DNA from: Sphaerotilus uruguayifluvii
GTDB taxonomy: Bacteria; Pseudomonadota; Gammaproteobacteria; Burkholderiales; Burkholderiaceae_C
Reading direction: 5' to 3'
DNA length: 64,000 nt
Assembly (NCBI RefSeq): GCF_013294065.1
Contig: NZ_JABSNM010000013.1
Span: forward strand, 59,554 to 123,553
The notes below the pieces were generated by a model. It was not told the origin of the DNA. It searched no databases and saw only the letters and a list, made by a program, of their open reading frames with translations. The translations under genes were made by a program, and so were the position numbers. This document shows positions 44,070-53,220 of the stretch, one piece after another (within the stretch, counting starts at the first letter, position 1; each line of letters begins with the position of its first letter).

Positions 44070-44672
44070 ATGGCGGTGCTGCGCCCGCGTCGCACCGACG
44101 AAATCGATCCGTTCAGCGACCTGCTGTTCAACACGCTGCTGATCTTCGTGATGCTCTTCGCCATCGCGATCGTGGCGATGAACCCGAAGGCCAGGACCGG
44201 CGTGATCGACGCCAAGGCCGAGTTCATCATCACCGTGACCTGGCCGGACATGAACCCCAACGACATCGACACCTGGGTCGAGGATCCGGGCGGCAACCGG
44301 GTGTGGTTCCGCCAGCGCGAGGGCGGAATGATGCACCTCGACCGCGACGACCGCGGCCTGGCGAACGACTCGATCGTGGTCAACGGCCAGCAGGTGGTGA
44401 ACCCGCTGAACCAGGAGGTGGTGACGATCCGCGGCTTCGCGCCGGGCGAGTACGTCGTCAACGTCTTCTACTACGACAGCAAGAACGGCGAGCCGGTGCC
44501 GGTCAACGTCTCGGTGGTGAAGGTCAATCCGCGCGCCGAGGTGGTCTTCTACGGCACCGTGAACCTCGCTCGCAAGGGCGACGAGGCCACCGCGGTGCGC
44601 TTCTCGGTGGACCGCGACGGGCGCGTCACCGGGGTCAACACGCTGGCCAAGACGCTGGTGGAAAGGATCTGA
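44070..44672 (+). CDS. ExbD/TolR-like protein with periplasmic DUF2135-like domain
   Basis: A 200-residue protein with one N-terminal helix (about 18-37). The start EIDPFSDLLFNTLLIFVMLF has an Asp (residue 17) placed like the proton-carrying Asp of ExbD and TolR. Instead of the small ExbD/TolR periplasmic fold, residues about 50-200 look like a beta-sandwich: NDIDTWVEDPGGNRVWF and GGMMHLDRDDRGLAND resemble the DxDxxVxDPxG and LDxDxxG pattern of YfaP/DUF2135 domains, which bind calcium in related folds. It presumably pairs with the TolQ-like protein and reaches into the periplasm. The domain match is by eye only. Confidence 0.7.
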   Translation: MAVLRPRRTDEIDPFSDLLFNTLLIFVMLFAIAIVAMNPKARTGVIDAKAEFIITVTWPDMNPNDIDTWVEDPGGNRVWFRQREGGMMHLDRDDRGLANDSIVVNGQQVVNPLNQEVVTIRGFAPGEYVVNVFYYDSKNGEPVPVNVSVVKVNPRAEVVFYGTVNLARKGDEATAVRFSVDRDGRVTGVNTLAKTLVERI

Positions 44673-44673
44673 G

Positions 44674-45174
44674 ATGGCGATCACCGATGCGGTGCTGTGG
44701 GCCTTCGTCGCGGTGCTGTTCGTGCTGGGGCTGGCGCTGGTGGCCTCGCGCTGGCCGGTCTGGGCCAAGGGCCTGCTGGTGGCCGGGGTGACCGCGCTGT
44801 ATTTCTGGAGCGATGCGGCGCTGGAAGGGGTGTGGGGCTGGCCGAGCCGCCATGCGCTGCCCGAGCGCTTCGTGCTGCTGGCGGCCGTGTTCGACGAGCC
44901 GGCCAAGGGGCGCGAGGGCGCGCTCTATGTCTGGGTCAACGCGATCGAGAACGGCAAGCCCTCGGAGCAGCCGCGCGCCTACCGGCTGCCGTACTCGAAG
45001 GACCTGCATGCGCTGCTGGGCGAGTCGATGAAGAAGGTGCGCCAGGGCGTCAGCCAGCTCGGCCAGGCCGAGCCCAGGCGCGGGCCGAAGGGCCTGAGCT
45101 GGCTGCGGCCCGGCTCGGACGAGCAGGTGGTCAAGATCCGCGACCTGCCCGCGCCGCAGCTGCCGGAGAAGTGA
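44674..45174 (+). CDS. Hypothetical membrane protein of the TolQ/ExbD-like module
   Basis: A 166-residue protein with two adjacent N-terminal helices (VLWAFVAVLFVLGLALVAS, AKGLLVAGVTALYFW) and a soluble C-terminal part that contains REGALYVWVNAIENGKP and PRAYRLPYSKDLHALL. The end is Lys/Pro-rich. No family recognised. It is 1 base from the ExbD-like gene and 1 base from the lipoprotein gene, so it belongs to the same complex or pathway. The helix pair suggests an inner-membrane protein with a soluble domain that could contact the periplasmic part of its neighbours. Confidence 0.65.
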   Translation: MAITDAVLWAFVAVLFVLGLALVASRWPVWAKGLLVAGVTALYFWSDAALEGVWGWPSRHALPERFVLLAAVFDEPAKGREGALYVWVNAIENGKPSEQPRAYRLPYSKDLHALLGESMKKVRQGVSQLGQAEPRRGPKGLSWLRPGSDEQVVKIRDLPAPQLPEK

Positions 45175-45175
45175 G

Positions 45176-45889
45176 ATGAGCCGCCGCCGTCTTCCCGTCC
45201 TGGCCGGTGCGGCCGTGCTGGCGCTGCTGTCGGGCTGCAAGGAGCCGCCGGGCAGCGCGCTGTTTCCGCTGGAGTCCGGCCGGCGCTGGACCTACCGCCT
45301 GACCAGCGAGTGGGAGAACGACACCCGCGAGCGCGAGACGATCGTGCTCAGCAACGAGGGCCGCGACGGCACGCTGGAGTCCGGCAGCGCCTGGCGCCGG
45401 CACAGCGACTCCGGCATCGACTACTGGCTGCGCAGCGACGACACCGGCATCTACCGCGTCGCGACGAAGACCGAGCTGGACGATGCGCCCCGGCCGGACG
45501 AGAAGCCGCGCTACGTGCTGAAGATGCCGCTGGCCGCCGGCACGCGCTGGCAGACGACGACGACGACCTATCTGCTGCGGCGCAACTCCGAGTTCCCGCC
45601 GGAGATCCGCCACGGCCATCCGTCGATCCCGGTCAACTGGACGATCGAGGCGCTGGAGCAGTCCGTCGAGACGCCGGCCGGACGCTTCGAGCACTGCGTG
45701 CGGGTGCGCGGCGACGCGCTGGTCAAGCTGTTCGCCGACCCGGTCAACGGCTTTCGCGACATGCCGCTGACGACCCTGGAATGGTATTGCCCCGGCGTCG
45801 GGCTGGTGCGGGTGGAGCGGCGCGAGCCGGCCAACTCGACCTTCCTGACCGGGGGAACGATGACGATGGAGCTGATGGAATGGCAATGA
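45176..45889 (+). CDS. Hypothetical lipoprotein of the TolQ/ExbD-like module
   Basis: A 237-residue lipoprotein: signal LAGAAVLALLSGCKEP with the lipobox LSGC, acylated Cys at about residue 21. Residue +2 after Cys is Lys, not Asp, so export to the outer membrane is expected. The mature part is beta-rich (RRWTYRLTSEWENDTRERET, FPLESGRRW, ALEQSVETPAGRFEHCVRVR) and resembles lipoproteins that carry a DUF-type barrel with one extra Cys, but I cannot name a family. It closes the four-gene module and overlaps the Tct-type receptor gene. Confidence 0.72.
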   Translation: MSRRRLPVLAGAAVLALLSGCKEPPGSALFPLESGRRWTYRLTSEWENDTRERETIVLSNEGRDGTLESGSAWRRHSDSGIDYWLRSDDTGIYRVATKTELDDAPRPDEKPRYVLKMPLAAGTRWQTTTTTYLLRRNSEFPPEIRHGHPSIPVNWTIEALEQSVETPAGRFEHCVRVRGDALVKLFADPVNGFRDMPLTTLEWYCPGVGLVRVERREPANSTFLTGGTMTMELMEWQ

Positions 45890-46923
45890 AGGACAGGGCG
45901 CAGGCCGGGGCGACGAGCCCGGAGCGCCGGCGCCTGCTCGGGGCGATCGCGGCGGCGGTGGCCGCCGGGCCGGCAGGCGTGCTGGCGGCGCGGGCCCAGC
46001 CCGGCGGGGCGGCTTCCGGCAGCAGCGACACCCGCTTCCCGGTGCGCCCGATCACGCTGTGGGTGCCGTGGCCGGCCGGCGGCGCCACCGACCTGACGAT
46101 GCGGCTGCTGGCCGATCTGGCCGGGCGCCAGCTGGGCCAGAAGGTCATCGTCGAGAACCGCTCCGGCGCCGGCGGCACGCTGGCGATGCCGATCCTGCAG
46201 CAGGCCGCGCCCGACGGCTACACCATCGCGCAGCTGCCGCACCCGGCGCTGCGCGCGCCCCACATCCAGAAGGTGCTGTGGGATCCGATCCGCGACACCA
46301 CGCCGATCATCCAGATCTCCGGCGTGACCTTCGGCCTGCTGGTGCCCGCCGGCAGCCCGCTGCGCAGCTTCGAGGATGTGGTCGCCTTCGCGAAGGCGCG
46401 CCCGGGCGAGCTGACGGTGTCGACCAATGGCGTCGGCACCACGCCGCATGTGGTGATGGAGGAGCTCGCCGCGCGGCGCGGCTTCAGCTACGTGCATGTG
46501 CCCTACAAGGGCACCTCCGAGCAGATGCTGGCGGTGGCCTCCGGCCAGGTCACGATGGGCATCAACTCCAACGGCTTCGCGCCCTTCGTCGATTCCGGCC
46601 GGCTGCGCCTGCTGGCGACGCTGGCCGAGCACCGCAACCGCCGCTGGCCGAACGTGCCCACGCTCAAGGAGCTGGGGCAGGGCGTGGTCGCGACCTCGCC
46701 CTATGGGCTGGTCGGGCCGCACGGCCTGCCGCCGGCCGTCGTCGCGACGCTGCACGAGGCCTTCCGCACCGCGATGCATGCGCCGGCCCATGTGGCCGAG
46801 CTGGCCAAGTACGACCAGGAGCTGGACTACCTGAACCCCGAGGACTACGGCCGCAGCCTGCGCGAGAGCTACGCGGCCGAGAAGCGCGCGGCCGAGCGCA
46901 TGGGGCTGGGCCGCGGCGGCTGA
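45880..46923 (+). CDS. Bug/TctC-type tripartite tricarboxylate receptor
   Basis: A 347-residue periplasmic receptor of the Bug family, with a twin-arginine-like signal (ERRRLLGAIAAAVAAGPAG). Family hallmarks: FPVRPITLWVPWPAGGATDL, VIVENRSGAGGTLAMPIL, APDGYTIAQL, and VHVPYKGTSEQMLAVASGQV. It is the last gene of the PQQ-ABC/TolQ run and overlaps the lipoprotein gene (start at 45880, GGAG eight bases ahead; 45886 is also possible). Its permease is not adjacent. It may bind a carboxylate made by alcohol oxidation. Confidence 0.88.
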   Translation: MAMKDRAQAGATSPERRRLLGAIAAAVAAGPAGVLAARAQPGGAASGSSDTRFPVRPITLWVPWPAGGATDLTMRLLADLAGRQLGQKVIVENRSGAGGTLAMPILQQAAPDGYTIAQLPHPALRAPHIQKVLWDPIRDTTPIIQISGVTFGLLVPAGSPLRSFEDVVAFAKARPGELTVSTNGVGTTPHVVMEELAARRGFSYVHVPYKGTSEQMLAVASGQVTMGINSNGFAPFVDSGRLRLLATLAEHRNRRWPNVPTLKELGQGVVATSPYGLVGPHGLPPAVVATLHEAFRTAMHAPAHVAELAKYDQELDYLNPEDYGRSLRESYAAEKRAAERMGLGRGG

Positions 46924-46948
46924 GGCGGCGCGGCGGCCGCGGGCCGCT

Positions 46949-47356
46949 TCAGCCGCCCTGCGCGTCCGGGGCGGGATGCGGTCGGCGGCCGCTGTAGCGC
47001 GGGATGTGCATGCCCAGGATCCACTCGGCATGGCTGACATGGCCGGGACGCGGGCTGATGGCGCGATAGCCGTCGCGGATGAGCCGGCGCAGGTGCCGCC
47101 TGTTGGCCATCGGCGCGACCATCACCTGGCCGATGACCGGCAGCACGATGCACAGCAGCATCAGCCCCCAGTCGCCGCGCCGGGCCAGCTCCAGCGGCCC
47201 GAGCAGCAGCACGGCCCGCGACGGGCCCACGCCCACCTCGTGCTCCTGACCGGAGTCCGGGTGCCGCATCAGGATCGTGTGCGGCGGCGCGCTGCCGGCG
47301 GCGTTCCGCTCGCCCGTCTCGGGCGACCCGTCGATCCGCTTGGCGAATCCGTTCAT
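46949..47356 (-). CDS. Hypothetical membrane protein
   Basis: A 135-residue protein with one strong hydrophobic region (RGDWGLMLLCIVLPVIGQVM, about 59-78) between a basic/Pro-rich N-terminal part and a basic C-terminal half (NRRHLRRLIRDGYRAISPRP, SHAEWILGMHIPRY). The C-terminal block looks like a conserved signature but I do not recognise it. It is convergent with the Bug receptor gene, 25 bases apart. The following 284 bases (47357-47640) show no gene. Confidence 0.55.
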   Translation of the reverse strand: MNGFAKRIDGSPETGERNAAGSAPPHTILMRHPDSGQEHEVGVGPSRAVLLLGPLELARRGDWGLMLLCIVLPVIGQVMVAPMANRRHLRRLIRDGYRAISPRPGHVSHAEWILGMHIPRYSGRRPHPAPDAQGG

Positions 47357-47640
47357 CTTCTCTTTCCCCCGCCTGCGCCTGCAGGCGTCAGCGCATCACC
47401 CTGATTGCATCTTGTTGCGCTGGTACCGGGAGATCCGTGACGGATTCCATGGACTGATCCGGTCCGTCACCTTGCGGACGTGACCCGATCTCGCGCTGTC
47501 GTGCTGGCCATCGTAGTGATTTTCACTTCGGGGCAAAAGTGAGAAAAAGGAAACAGGCCGGTCTTGTTGCGTGATTGTCAATGAATCGGGAGGCTGCGAT
47601 AGCCTGGGTGCACAAGACCGGTGCACGCCGGGCCGGGCCG

Positions 47641-47985
47641 TCAGGCCTTGCGGACGAACTCCGACTTCAGCTGCATCGCGCCGACGCCGTCGATGCGGCA
47701 GTCGATGTCGTGGTCGCCCTCGACCAGCCGGATGCCGCGCACCTTGGTGCCGACCTTGATGACCAGCGAGGAGCCGCGCACCTTCAGGTCCTTGATCAGC
47801 GTGACGCTGTCGCCGTCGGCCAGCACGTTGCCGTTGGCGTCGCGCACCACCCGCGCGGCCTCGACCTCGGGCGCCGCCTCGGCGGCCTGGGCCGACCACT
47901 CATGGCCGCATTCGGGGCAGACGAGCAGCGCGCCGTCCTCGTAGGTGTAGGTGGACTGGCATTGGGGGCAGGGGGGTAGCGTCAT
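47641..47985 (-). CDS. yjdM: Zinc-ribbon protein YjdM (PhnA family)
   Basis: A 114-residue protein. The N-terminal zinc ribbon has paired Cys ([11 protein letters not shown] and [11 protein letters not shown]), and the C-terminal SH3-like domain is the PhnA signature ([40 protein letters not shown]). Despite the historical name PhnA it is not proven to act in phosphonate use. The start is the ATG at MTLPPCPQC; the open frame goes further upstream. Confidence 0.9.
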   Translation of the reverse strand: MTLPPCPQCQSTYTYEDGALLVCPECGHEWSAQAAEAAPEVEAARVVRDANGNVLADGDSVTLIKDLKVRGSSLVIKVGTKVRGIRLVEGDHDIDCRIDGVGAMQLKSEFVRKA

Positions 47986-48040
47986 GGTGGAGTGGGCTTG
48001 ATGCGGGAGGAAAAGGCAGGACTGTACGTGAGCCGATTTT

Positions 48041-51000
48041 TCAAACATCGCGCAGCACACTGAACTCGCGGAACAGCCGCACTGGCAGCGGCTCCACCAG
48101 CTGCCAGACGACGCTCATCGGTCGACTGCCTTCGGCGGACACAAGGTGCACTGGGCCGCAGGCGCGGTAAGGCGTTCCAGGGCGCGATCTGACAAACAGC
48201 TGGAACTGCCAGCCCGACGCGGCAGACGTGTCCGCGCTGAGATAGCGCCGGCCTGCGGCTGTGTCGGGTCCGGCGCTGTTCTGGCTCTGCCAGTGAAATT
48301 GCGTCGTGCTGATCGCATGGTCGCGGTAGGCGATGCGGTCGTGATAGCCCTCGCTTTTGTCGAGCGTGACAAACAGCAGTTCGGTACGGCGGTCGTGCAG
48401 CGGCAAGACGCCGGCCTGGAAGGGCGAACGCCGCGAGGCGCTGAGCCAGCCGACAGCGGTCAGGATCTCGCGGATGCCATACGCCGCATGCAAGCACAGT
48501 GGCGTGTCTTCCAGGCCGGGCAGTGTTCGGCTTGGCAGTGTGCTACGGGCCTGTAGCAGCGCGGCCAGTTCACCCAGTTCCTGCCGGATGTCTGGGTGAG
48601 CCGCCAGCCGTTCCATCCAGGCTTGCGGTGTACCGGTCTGGTGGTGCTGTCCGTCGATTTGATAGGCCAGCATCTGCACCGTTAACGCATCGGCATGCTC
48701 TGTGCGGTCCGGGTGCGCCAGTGCCGCCATCGCCTCCAGGCGTCGTGTGTCCTCGATGTGAAGCAGATCCCCGAAGCGCCGGCTGAAATAGGCCTCTTCC
48801 GGGCCAACCGCCGAGTTCAGCAGGCCGGCATCGCGGCGCAGTGCGGTCCAGCCGCTGGGACTGCTGCCGGTGGCCTGGCGGTAGATGTCCTCCAGGCTGA
48901 GGAGCTGATCGCGCAAGAAGGTGCTGAGTTGCAGCGGCGTGCCTCCTGGGCGCTGCGCCGCATGGGCCTGCAACTCGGCACGCAGCCGTGACCAGCGGTT
49001 GTTTGCCGCTTGACGCAGGCTGGCCAGAACACGGTCGCGTGTCTGACGCTGCAGTTGCACATGGCAGCCCGCAGGCAGCGAGCCGAAGCCGTGTTCCACG
49101 CTGTCGATCAGTTCGCGCCGGGATTGACCGGTCAGCGCCCCGAGCAGGCGATCGAAGCGGAAATCGGCGCGGTGCTGGCCGACGAAGTCCAGCACCAGAC
49201 AGCTTTCCTTGTTCGGGCTGAGCCTCAGCCCGCGGCCGATTTGCTGCTGGAAGACCACGGCGCTTTGTGTCGGACGCAGCAGCAGCAGGGTGTCGACAAA
49301 GGGCAGGTCCACGCCTTCGTTGTAGAGATCGACGGTGACCAGCGCGCAGAGTTCGCCTTGTTCGAGCCGGCGCGGTGCGCGGCGACGTTCTTCGTGATCG
49401 GTATCGCCGACGATGCAGGCCGCCGGCAGGCCGGCTGCATTGAAGTGGTGGGTCATCAGCTGCGCATGGGCCACCGAGACGCAGAACACCAGGGCGCGGC
49501 TGCGGCGTGCGTCGGCGGCCAGCCGACCCCATTCGCGGATGACGGCCCGGGCCCGCGCATCGTTGCCGGAGATCAGCCGATCGAGTTCGGCCCGCTCGCC
49601 CGCACGGTCCCAGGGGACGGCGCTCAGATCGGTTTCGTCGTCGCAGGCGTAGTACTCGAAGGGCGCCAGCAATTGCAGGTCCAGCGCATGCCACAGCCTC
49701 AGCTCGACCGCAGGCGAGCCGTCGCCGCGGAGGTCGAAGTAGGGCGTCAGGGGCTGGCCATCACCGCGCTCAGGCGTGGCTGTCAGTCCCAGCAGGATGC
49801 GCGGCCGGATCTGGCGCGCCAGCCGGTCGAAACGCTCACCGGCGAGGCGATGGCACTCGTCGATGATGACGGTGTGCCAGTGCCCTGGGCCAGGGCGGGT
49901 CAGCAGATCGCGGCTGTCGATGCTGTCGATGGTGGCGAAGAGATGGTCCGGGCTGTCGGGCTCATGGCCACCGGCGAGCAGGTCGCCGAACTCGGGGTCA
50001 CGCAGCACCTCGCGAAAGGTGCGCAGGGCCTGGCGCAGGATTTCCTCCCGGTGAGCGACAAACAGCAGCCGTGGACGGCCGCCGTATTGCTGGCAGCTGC
50101 GCCGGTAGTCGAATGCCGCGACAACGGTCTTGCCGGTGCCGGTGGCTGCGACGACCAGATTGCGCCACCGACCCTGCTCGCGCTCGATGGCGAGCTGCTC
50201 GAGCATGTCCTGCTGGTAGCTCTTGGGCTGAAGATCAAAGAACCCGATGCGTGTGCCTGAGGTGGGGGTCTCGCCGGATTCGGTGCGCAGGGCACTCCTC
50301 AGCGCCGCCCGATGCATCGGGTCATCTGGGTCATAAGGCTGGAATTCGCTGTCGGACCACAGCGTTTCGAAATGCGCTCGGGCCTGTTCGAACAAGGCTT
50401 CCTGCGCGCGCTGAGTCAGCTTCACCGTCCATTCCAGCCCCCCGCTGAGCGCAGCGCCCGACAGGTTGGCACTGCCGATATAGGCCGAGCCGAAACCCGT
50501 GCAACGCCGGAAGATCCAGGCCTTGGCGTGCAGCCGGGTGCGTCTGCCGTCCAGAGAAATGCGCACTTCGCAGCCGGGCAGGCGCGCCAGCTCATCGAGC
50601 GCTTTGGCTTCGGTTGCGCCGGTGTAGGTGGTGGTCAGAATGCGGATTGGCAGACCGGACCGGCCGTCGGCGCCCACCGCGGTGGCTTGTACCAGCACAT
50701 CGCGCAGCTTGCGCACACCCGACACGGTGATGAAGCTCACCAGGATGTCGACCTGATCTGCCGAGGCCAGCTCGCGGCGCAGCTCCTGCAGCAGAGACGG
50801 CGAGGCCTTGCCGGCGGTGAAAAGCCACGGGGCCATCAGACCGGTTTGGGGTGCCAAATCCCGATCTAGGCTTCGGTGGTGTTCGACGGCCTTGAGCAGT
50901 CGCGGGGGGACCGCAGCCAGATCCACGCCGAGACCCAAACGCTGGCGCAGCGAGATCAGCAACTCATTAACCAGCGCCAGCTGCTGATGCGCCCGGCCCT

Positions 51001-51181
51001 GGGGATCGCCCGGCAGGTCCTGCAGCACCTGACTGAGCTGGCGAGCGACCAGATCGATCAGTGCATCGGTGGCATCAGTCTGCAAGGACTGACAGTGGGC
51101 TTGTGCCCCGCTGGTCTCGATCTGTCGCGACAGGGCCTCGGTGAGAATCTGGTCGTACAGACCGTGGGGCAGGAAAGACAT
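48041..51181 (-). CDS. PLD-like/superfamily 2 helicase/DUF3427-like protein (putative defence protein)
   Basis: A 1046-residue protein. Residues about 110-270 are a phospholipase-D-like domain: [28 protein letters not shown] with the HxK motif and [14 protein letters not shown]. Residues about 320-660 are an SF2 helicase: Walker [12 protein letters not shown] (about 345), the DEAH-like box VIIDECHRL (about 437), the [12 protein letters not shown] motif III region, and motif [17 protein letters not shown] (about 643). The remaining 380 residues match the DUF3427 type. The same order occurs in proteins of restriction-like or defence neighbourhoods. Base composition is less GC-rich than the flanking genes, so it was probably acquired. 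It is alone, flanked by yjdM and efp. Confidence 0.85.
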   Translation of the reverse strand: MSFLPHGLYDQILTEALSRQIETSGAQAHCQSLQTDATDALIDLVARQLSQVLQDLPGDPQGRAHQQLALVNELLISLRQRLGLGVDLAAVPPRLLKAVEHHRSLDRDLAPQTGLMAPWLFTAGKASPSLLQELRRELASADQVDILVSFITVSGVRKLRDVLVQATAVGADGRSGLPIRILTTTYTGATEAKALDELARLPGCEVRISLDGRRTRLHAKAWIFRRCTGFGSAYIGSANLSGAALSGGLEWTVKLTQRAQEALFEQARAHFETLWSDSEFQPYDPDDPMHRAALRSALRTESGETPTSGTRIGFFDLQPKSYQQDMLEQLAIEREQGRWRNLVVAATGTGKTVVAAFDYRRSCQQYGGRPRLLFVAHREEILRQALRTFREVLRDPEFGDLLAGGHEPDSPDHLFATIDSIDSRDLLTRPGPGHWHTVIIDECHRLAGERFDRLARQIRPRILLGLTATPERGDGQPLTPYFDLRGDGSPAVELRLWHALDLQLLAPFEYYACDDETDLSAVPWDRAGERAELDRLISGNDARARAVIREWGRLAADARRSRALVFCVSVAHAQLMTHHFNAAGLPAACIVGDTDHEERRRAPRRLEQGELCALVTVDLYNEGVDLPFVDTLLLLRPTQSAVVFQQQIGRGLRLSPNKESCLVLDFVGQHRADFRFDRLLGALTGQSRRELIDSVEHGFGSLPAGCHVQLQRQTRDRVLASLRQAANNRWSRLRAELQAHAAQRPGGTPLQLSTFLRDQLLSLEDIYRQATGSSPSGWTALRRDAGLLNSAVGPEEAYFSRRFGDLLHIEDTRRLEAMAALAHPDRTEHADALTVQMLAYQIDGQHHQTGTPQAWMERLAAHPDIRQELGELAALLQARSTLPSRTLPGLEDTPLCLHAAYGIREILTAVGWLSASRRSPFQAGVLPLHDRRTELLFVTLDKSEGYHDRIAYRDHAISTTQFHWQSQNSAGPDTAAGRRYLSADTSAASGWQFQLFVRSRPGTPYRACGPVHLVSAEGSRPMSVVWQLVEPLPVRLFREFSVLRDV

Positions 51182-51203
51182 CCCGCCAGGCTAAATCAGA
51201 AAA

Positions 51204-51228
51204 CAAAAAAGCGGCCCTCAGGCCGCTT
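51204..51228 (-). terminator. Rho-independent terminator after efp
   Basis: Stem GCGGCC/GGCCGC (51211-51226) with a CTCA loop, followed on the minus strand by six T residues (A run 51205-51210). It lies 41 bases past the efp stop and 23 bases before the helicase start, so it separates the two. Confidence 0.88.
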
Positions 51229-51269
51229 CTTCATGTCCCGCGATGGATCGCGGGTGGGGCACCGTGCGC

Positions 51270-51824
51270 TCAGACGCGCTTCTTGTACTCGTGCGTGCGG
51301 GTGTCGATTTCGATCTTGTCGCCATCGCCGACGAACAGCGGCACGGCGATCTCGAAGCCGGTCGGGACGATGCGGGCCGGCTTCATGACCTTGCCCGAGG
51401 TGTCGCCCTTGACGGCCGGCTCGGTGTTGATCTCGCGGACCACCGAGGTGGGCATTTCGATCGAGATGGCCTTGCCGTCGTAGAAGGTCACTTCGACCTG
51501 CATCTCGTCGAGCAGGTAGTTCAGGGCGTCGCCCATGTTCTCCGCTTCGACTTCGTACTGGTTGAACTCGGTGTCCATGAACACGTACATCGGGTCGGCG
51601 AAGTAGGAGTAGGTGCACTCCTTCTTGTCGAGGATGATCTGGTCCATCTTGTCGTCGGCCTTGAAGACCACTTCGGCGCCGCCGCCGTTGAGCAGGTTCT
51701 TCATCTTCATGCGGACGGTGGCCGCGCCACGGCCGCCGCGGCTGTACTCGGTCTTCAGCACGACCATCGGGTCCTTGCCCTGCATGATGACGTTGCCGGC
51801 GCGGATTTCCTGTGCGAGTTTCAT
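51270..51824 (-). CDS. efp: Translation elongation factor P
   Basis: A 184-residue tRNA-mimic that rescues ribosomes stalled at polyproline. It starts [20 protein letters not shown]. The tip loop reads SRGGRGAA, and counting from the start places Arg at residue 32, the residue rhamnosylated in the EarP subfamily (other groups have Lys). Later segments such as [16 protein letters not shown] and the GYFVEPGD-like turn are normal. It lies just downstream of its modifying enzyme earP on the same strand. The ATG at 51824 follows a GGAAAG-type site. Confidence 0.96.
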   Translation of the reverse strand: MKLAQEIRAGNVIMQGKDPMVVLKTEYSRGGRGAATVRMKMKNLLNGGGAEVVFKADDKMDQIILDKKECTYSYFADPMYVFMDTEFNQYEVEAENMGDALNYLLDEMQVEVTFYDGKAISIEMPTSVVREINTEPAVKGDTSGKVMKPARIVPTGFEIAVPLFVGDGDKIEIDTRTHEYKKRV

Positions 51825-51951
51825 AGACGACTTTCGGTGGAAGCTGGGGCCGGGGTCTGGCGGGTGCGCCCGGCCGGGCATGGCGGTGATGGCGGTGAGC
51901 TGACATCGACCCGCCACACCGCGAAACCCGCCATTCTAGCCTGCTCGTGCG

Positions 51952-53187
51952 TCAGGACGTCGCCGGCGTGCCGTGCCCGCTGCGCGCGAGCGCCTCGGCC
52001 AGCAGCGCGCTGCCCAGGTCGGGCTGAAGCGCCCAGCGCGCGGCGCGCTGGCGGCAGGCCGCGCCCCAGCCCTCGCGCAGCAGCGGCCAGAGCTGCGCCC
52101 ACACCGCCGGCAGCCGCGCCGGCGACTCCAGCCCGTTCCAGAGCCGCATCATCTCGGCCACCGGCCGCGCCAGCGGCGCGGGCATGCCCTGCAGCGCGAG
52201 ATCCAGGAAGGCCTCGAGCTTGGGCGCATGCGCGCCGTCGTCCTGGCGGTAGAGCTGCCACAGCATCGGCCGCCCGGCCCAGATCGCGCGCACCGCGCTG
52301 TCCTCGCCGCGCACCAGGTTCAGGTCGCAGGCCCACAGCAGGCGGTCGAACTCGATCTGCGAGACATGCGGCAGGAAATGCAGCCGCAGCGCGCCGACCT
52401 CCAGACCGGCCTCGCTGCGGTGCAGTCCGCGCGCGGCCAGCCAGGCGCGCACCTGGCGCTCGCTGTGGCCGGGCGTGACCAGCAGCGTGGTGGTGATGCC
52501 GCGCGACGGCCGCACGGTGCCGCCGTGGCCGTCGGCCAGCAGGTCCAGCCAGGCCGGCAGCAGCGGCTGGGCGTAGCCGAACAGCAGCATCAGCGCGTGG
52601 TCGGCCGGATCGTCGGCGCCCAGGCGCAGGCCCAGCCGCGCCAGCGTGGCCGCGCGGTGGTGCGCGTCGCGGCGCGCCAGCAGGCCCGGCTCGCGCAGCA
52701 GCCCGCCGGTGCGCTCGGTGAAGCCGGGATAGAAGAACCACTTCGTCAGCCCGCGCCCCGGACCGCTCCACTGCGGCGAGGCCAGCCGGTGCGAGCGCTC
52801 GACATAGGGCTCGGCGCTCAGGTACTCGAGGTTGAACCACAGCGGCGCCGGCGCGCCGGACGCGGCCCGCGCCGCCATGCGCGCGACGAAGGCCGCCGGC
52901 GGATCGCAGCCGAAGGCCTCGACCACCACGTCGCCGGGCACCTCGTCGTCCAGCGGATCGCGCCAGGGCAGCACCTCGACGCCGGGCGCGCCCTGCGGCG
53001 CCATCCAGTTCAGCGCCGAGGCGTCGTCGATCCACAGCCGCACCTCGGCGCCGCGCCCGGCCAGGTCGCAGGCCAGGCGCCAGCACACGCCCAGGTCGCC
53101 GTGGTTGTCGATGACGCGGCAGAACAGGTCCCAGCGGCGCAGCGCGGCCGGAATGGACAGCAGGGGGGCAGGGCTTTCCTCGGTCAT
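51952..53187 (-). CDS. earP: EF-P arginine rhamnosyltransferase EarP
   Basis: A 411-residue inverting glycosyltransferase (GT104) that moves rhamnose from dTDP-rhamnose to Arg32 of EF-P. The family signature is plain: [20 protein letters not shown] at the start, containing the catalytic Asp, [25 protein letters not shown], and [19 protein letters not shown], which contains the RGEDS nucleotide-binding site. It is directly upstream of efp in transcription order, as expected, and divergent from uvrC with 33 bases between the starts, so the two genes share a control region. Confidence 0.95.
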   Translation of the reverse strand: MTEESPAPLLSIPAALRRWDLFCRVIDNHGDLGVCWRLACDLAGRGAEVRLWIDDASALNWMAPQGAPGVEVLPWRDPLDDEVPGDVVVEAFGCDPPAAFVARMAARAASGAPAPLWFNLEYLSAEPYVERSHRLASPQWSGPGRGLTKWFFYPGFTERTGGLLREPGLLARRDAHHRAATLARLGLRLGADDPADHALMLLFGYAQPLLPAWLDLLADGHGGTVRPSRGITTTLLVTPGHSERQVRAWLAARGLHRSEAGLEVGALRLHFLPHVSQIEFDRLLWACDLNLVRGEDSAVRAIWAGRPMLWQLYRQDDGAHAPKLEAFLDLALQGMPAPLARPVAEMMRLWNGLESPARLPAVWAQLWPLLREGWGAACRQRAARWALQPDLGSALLAEALARSGHGTPATS

Positions 53188-53220
53188 GGCGCGATTATCC
53201 CGGGCGGCACAATCGTGACC

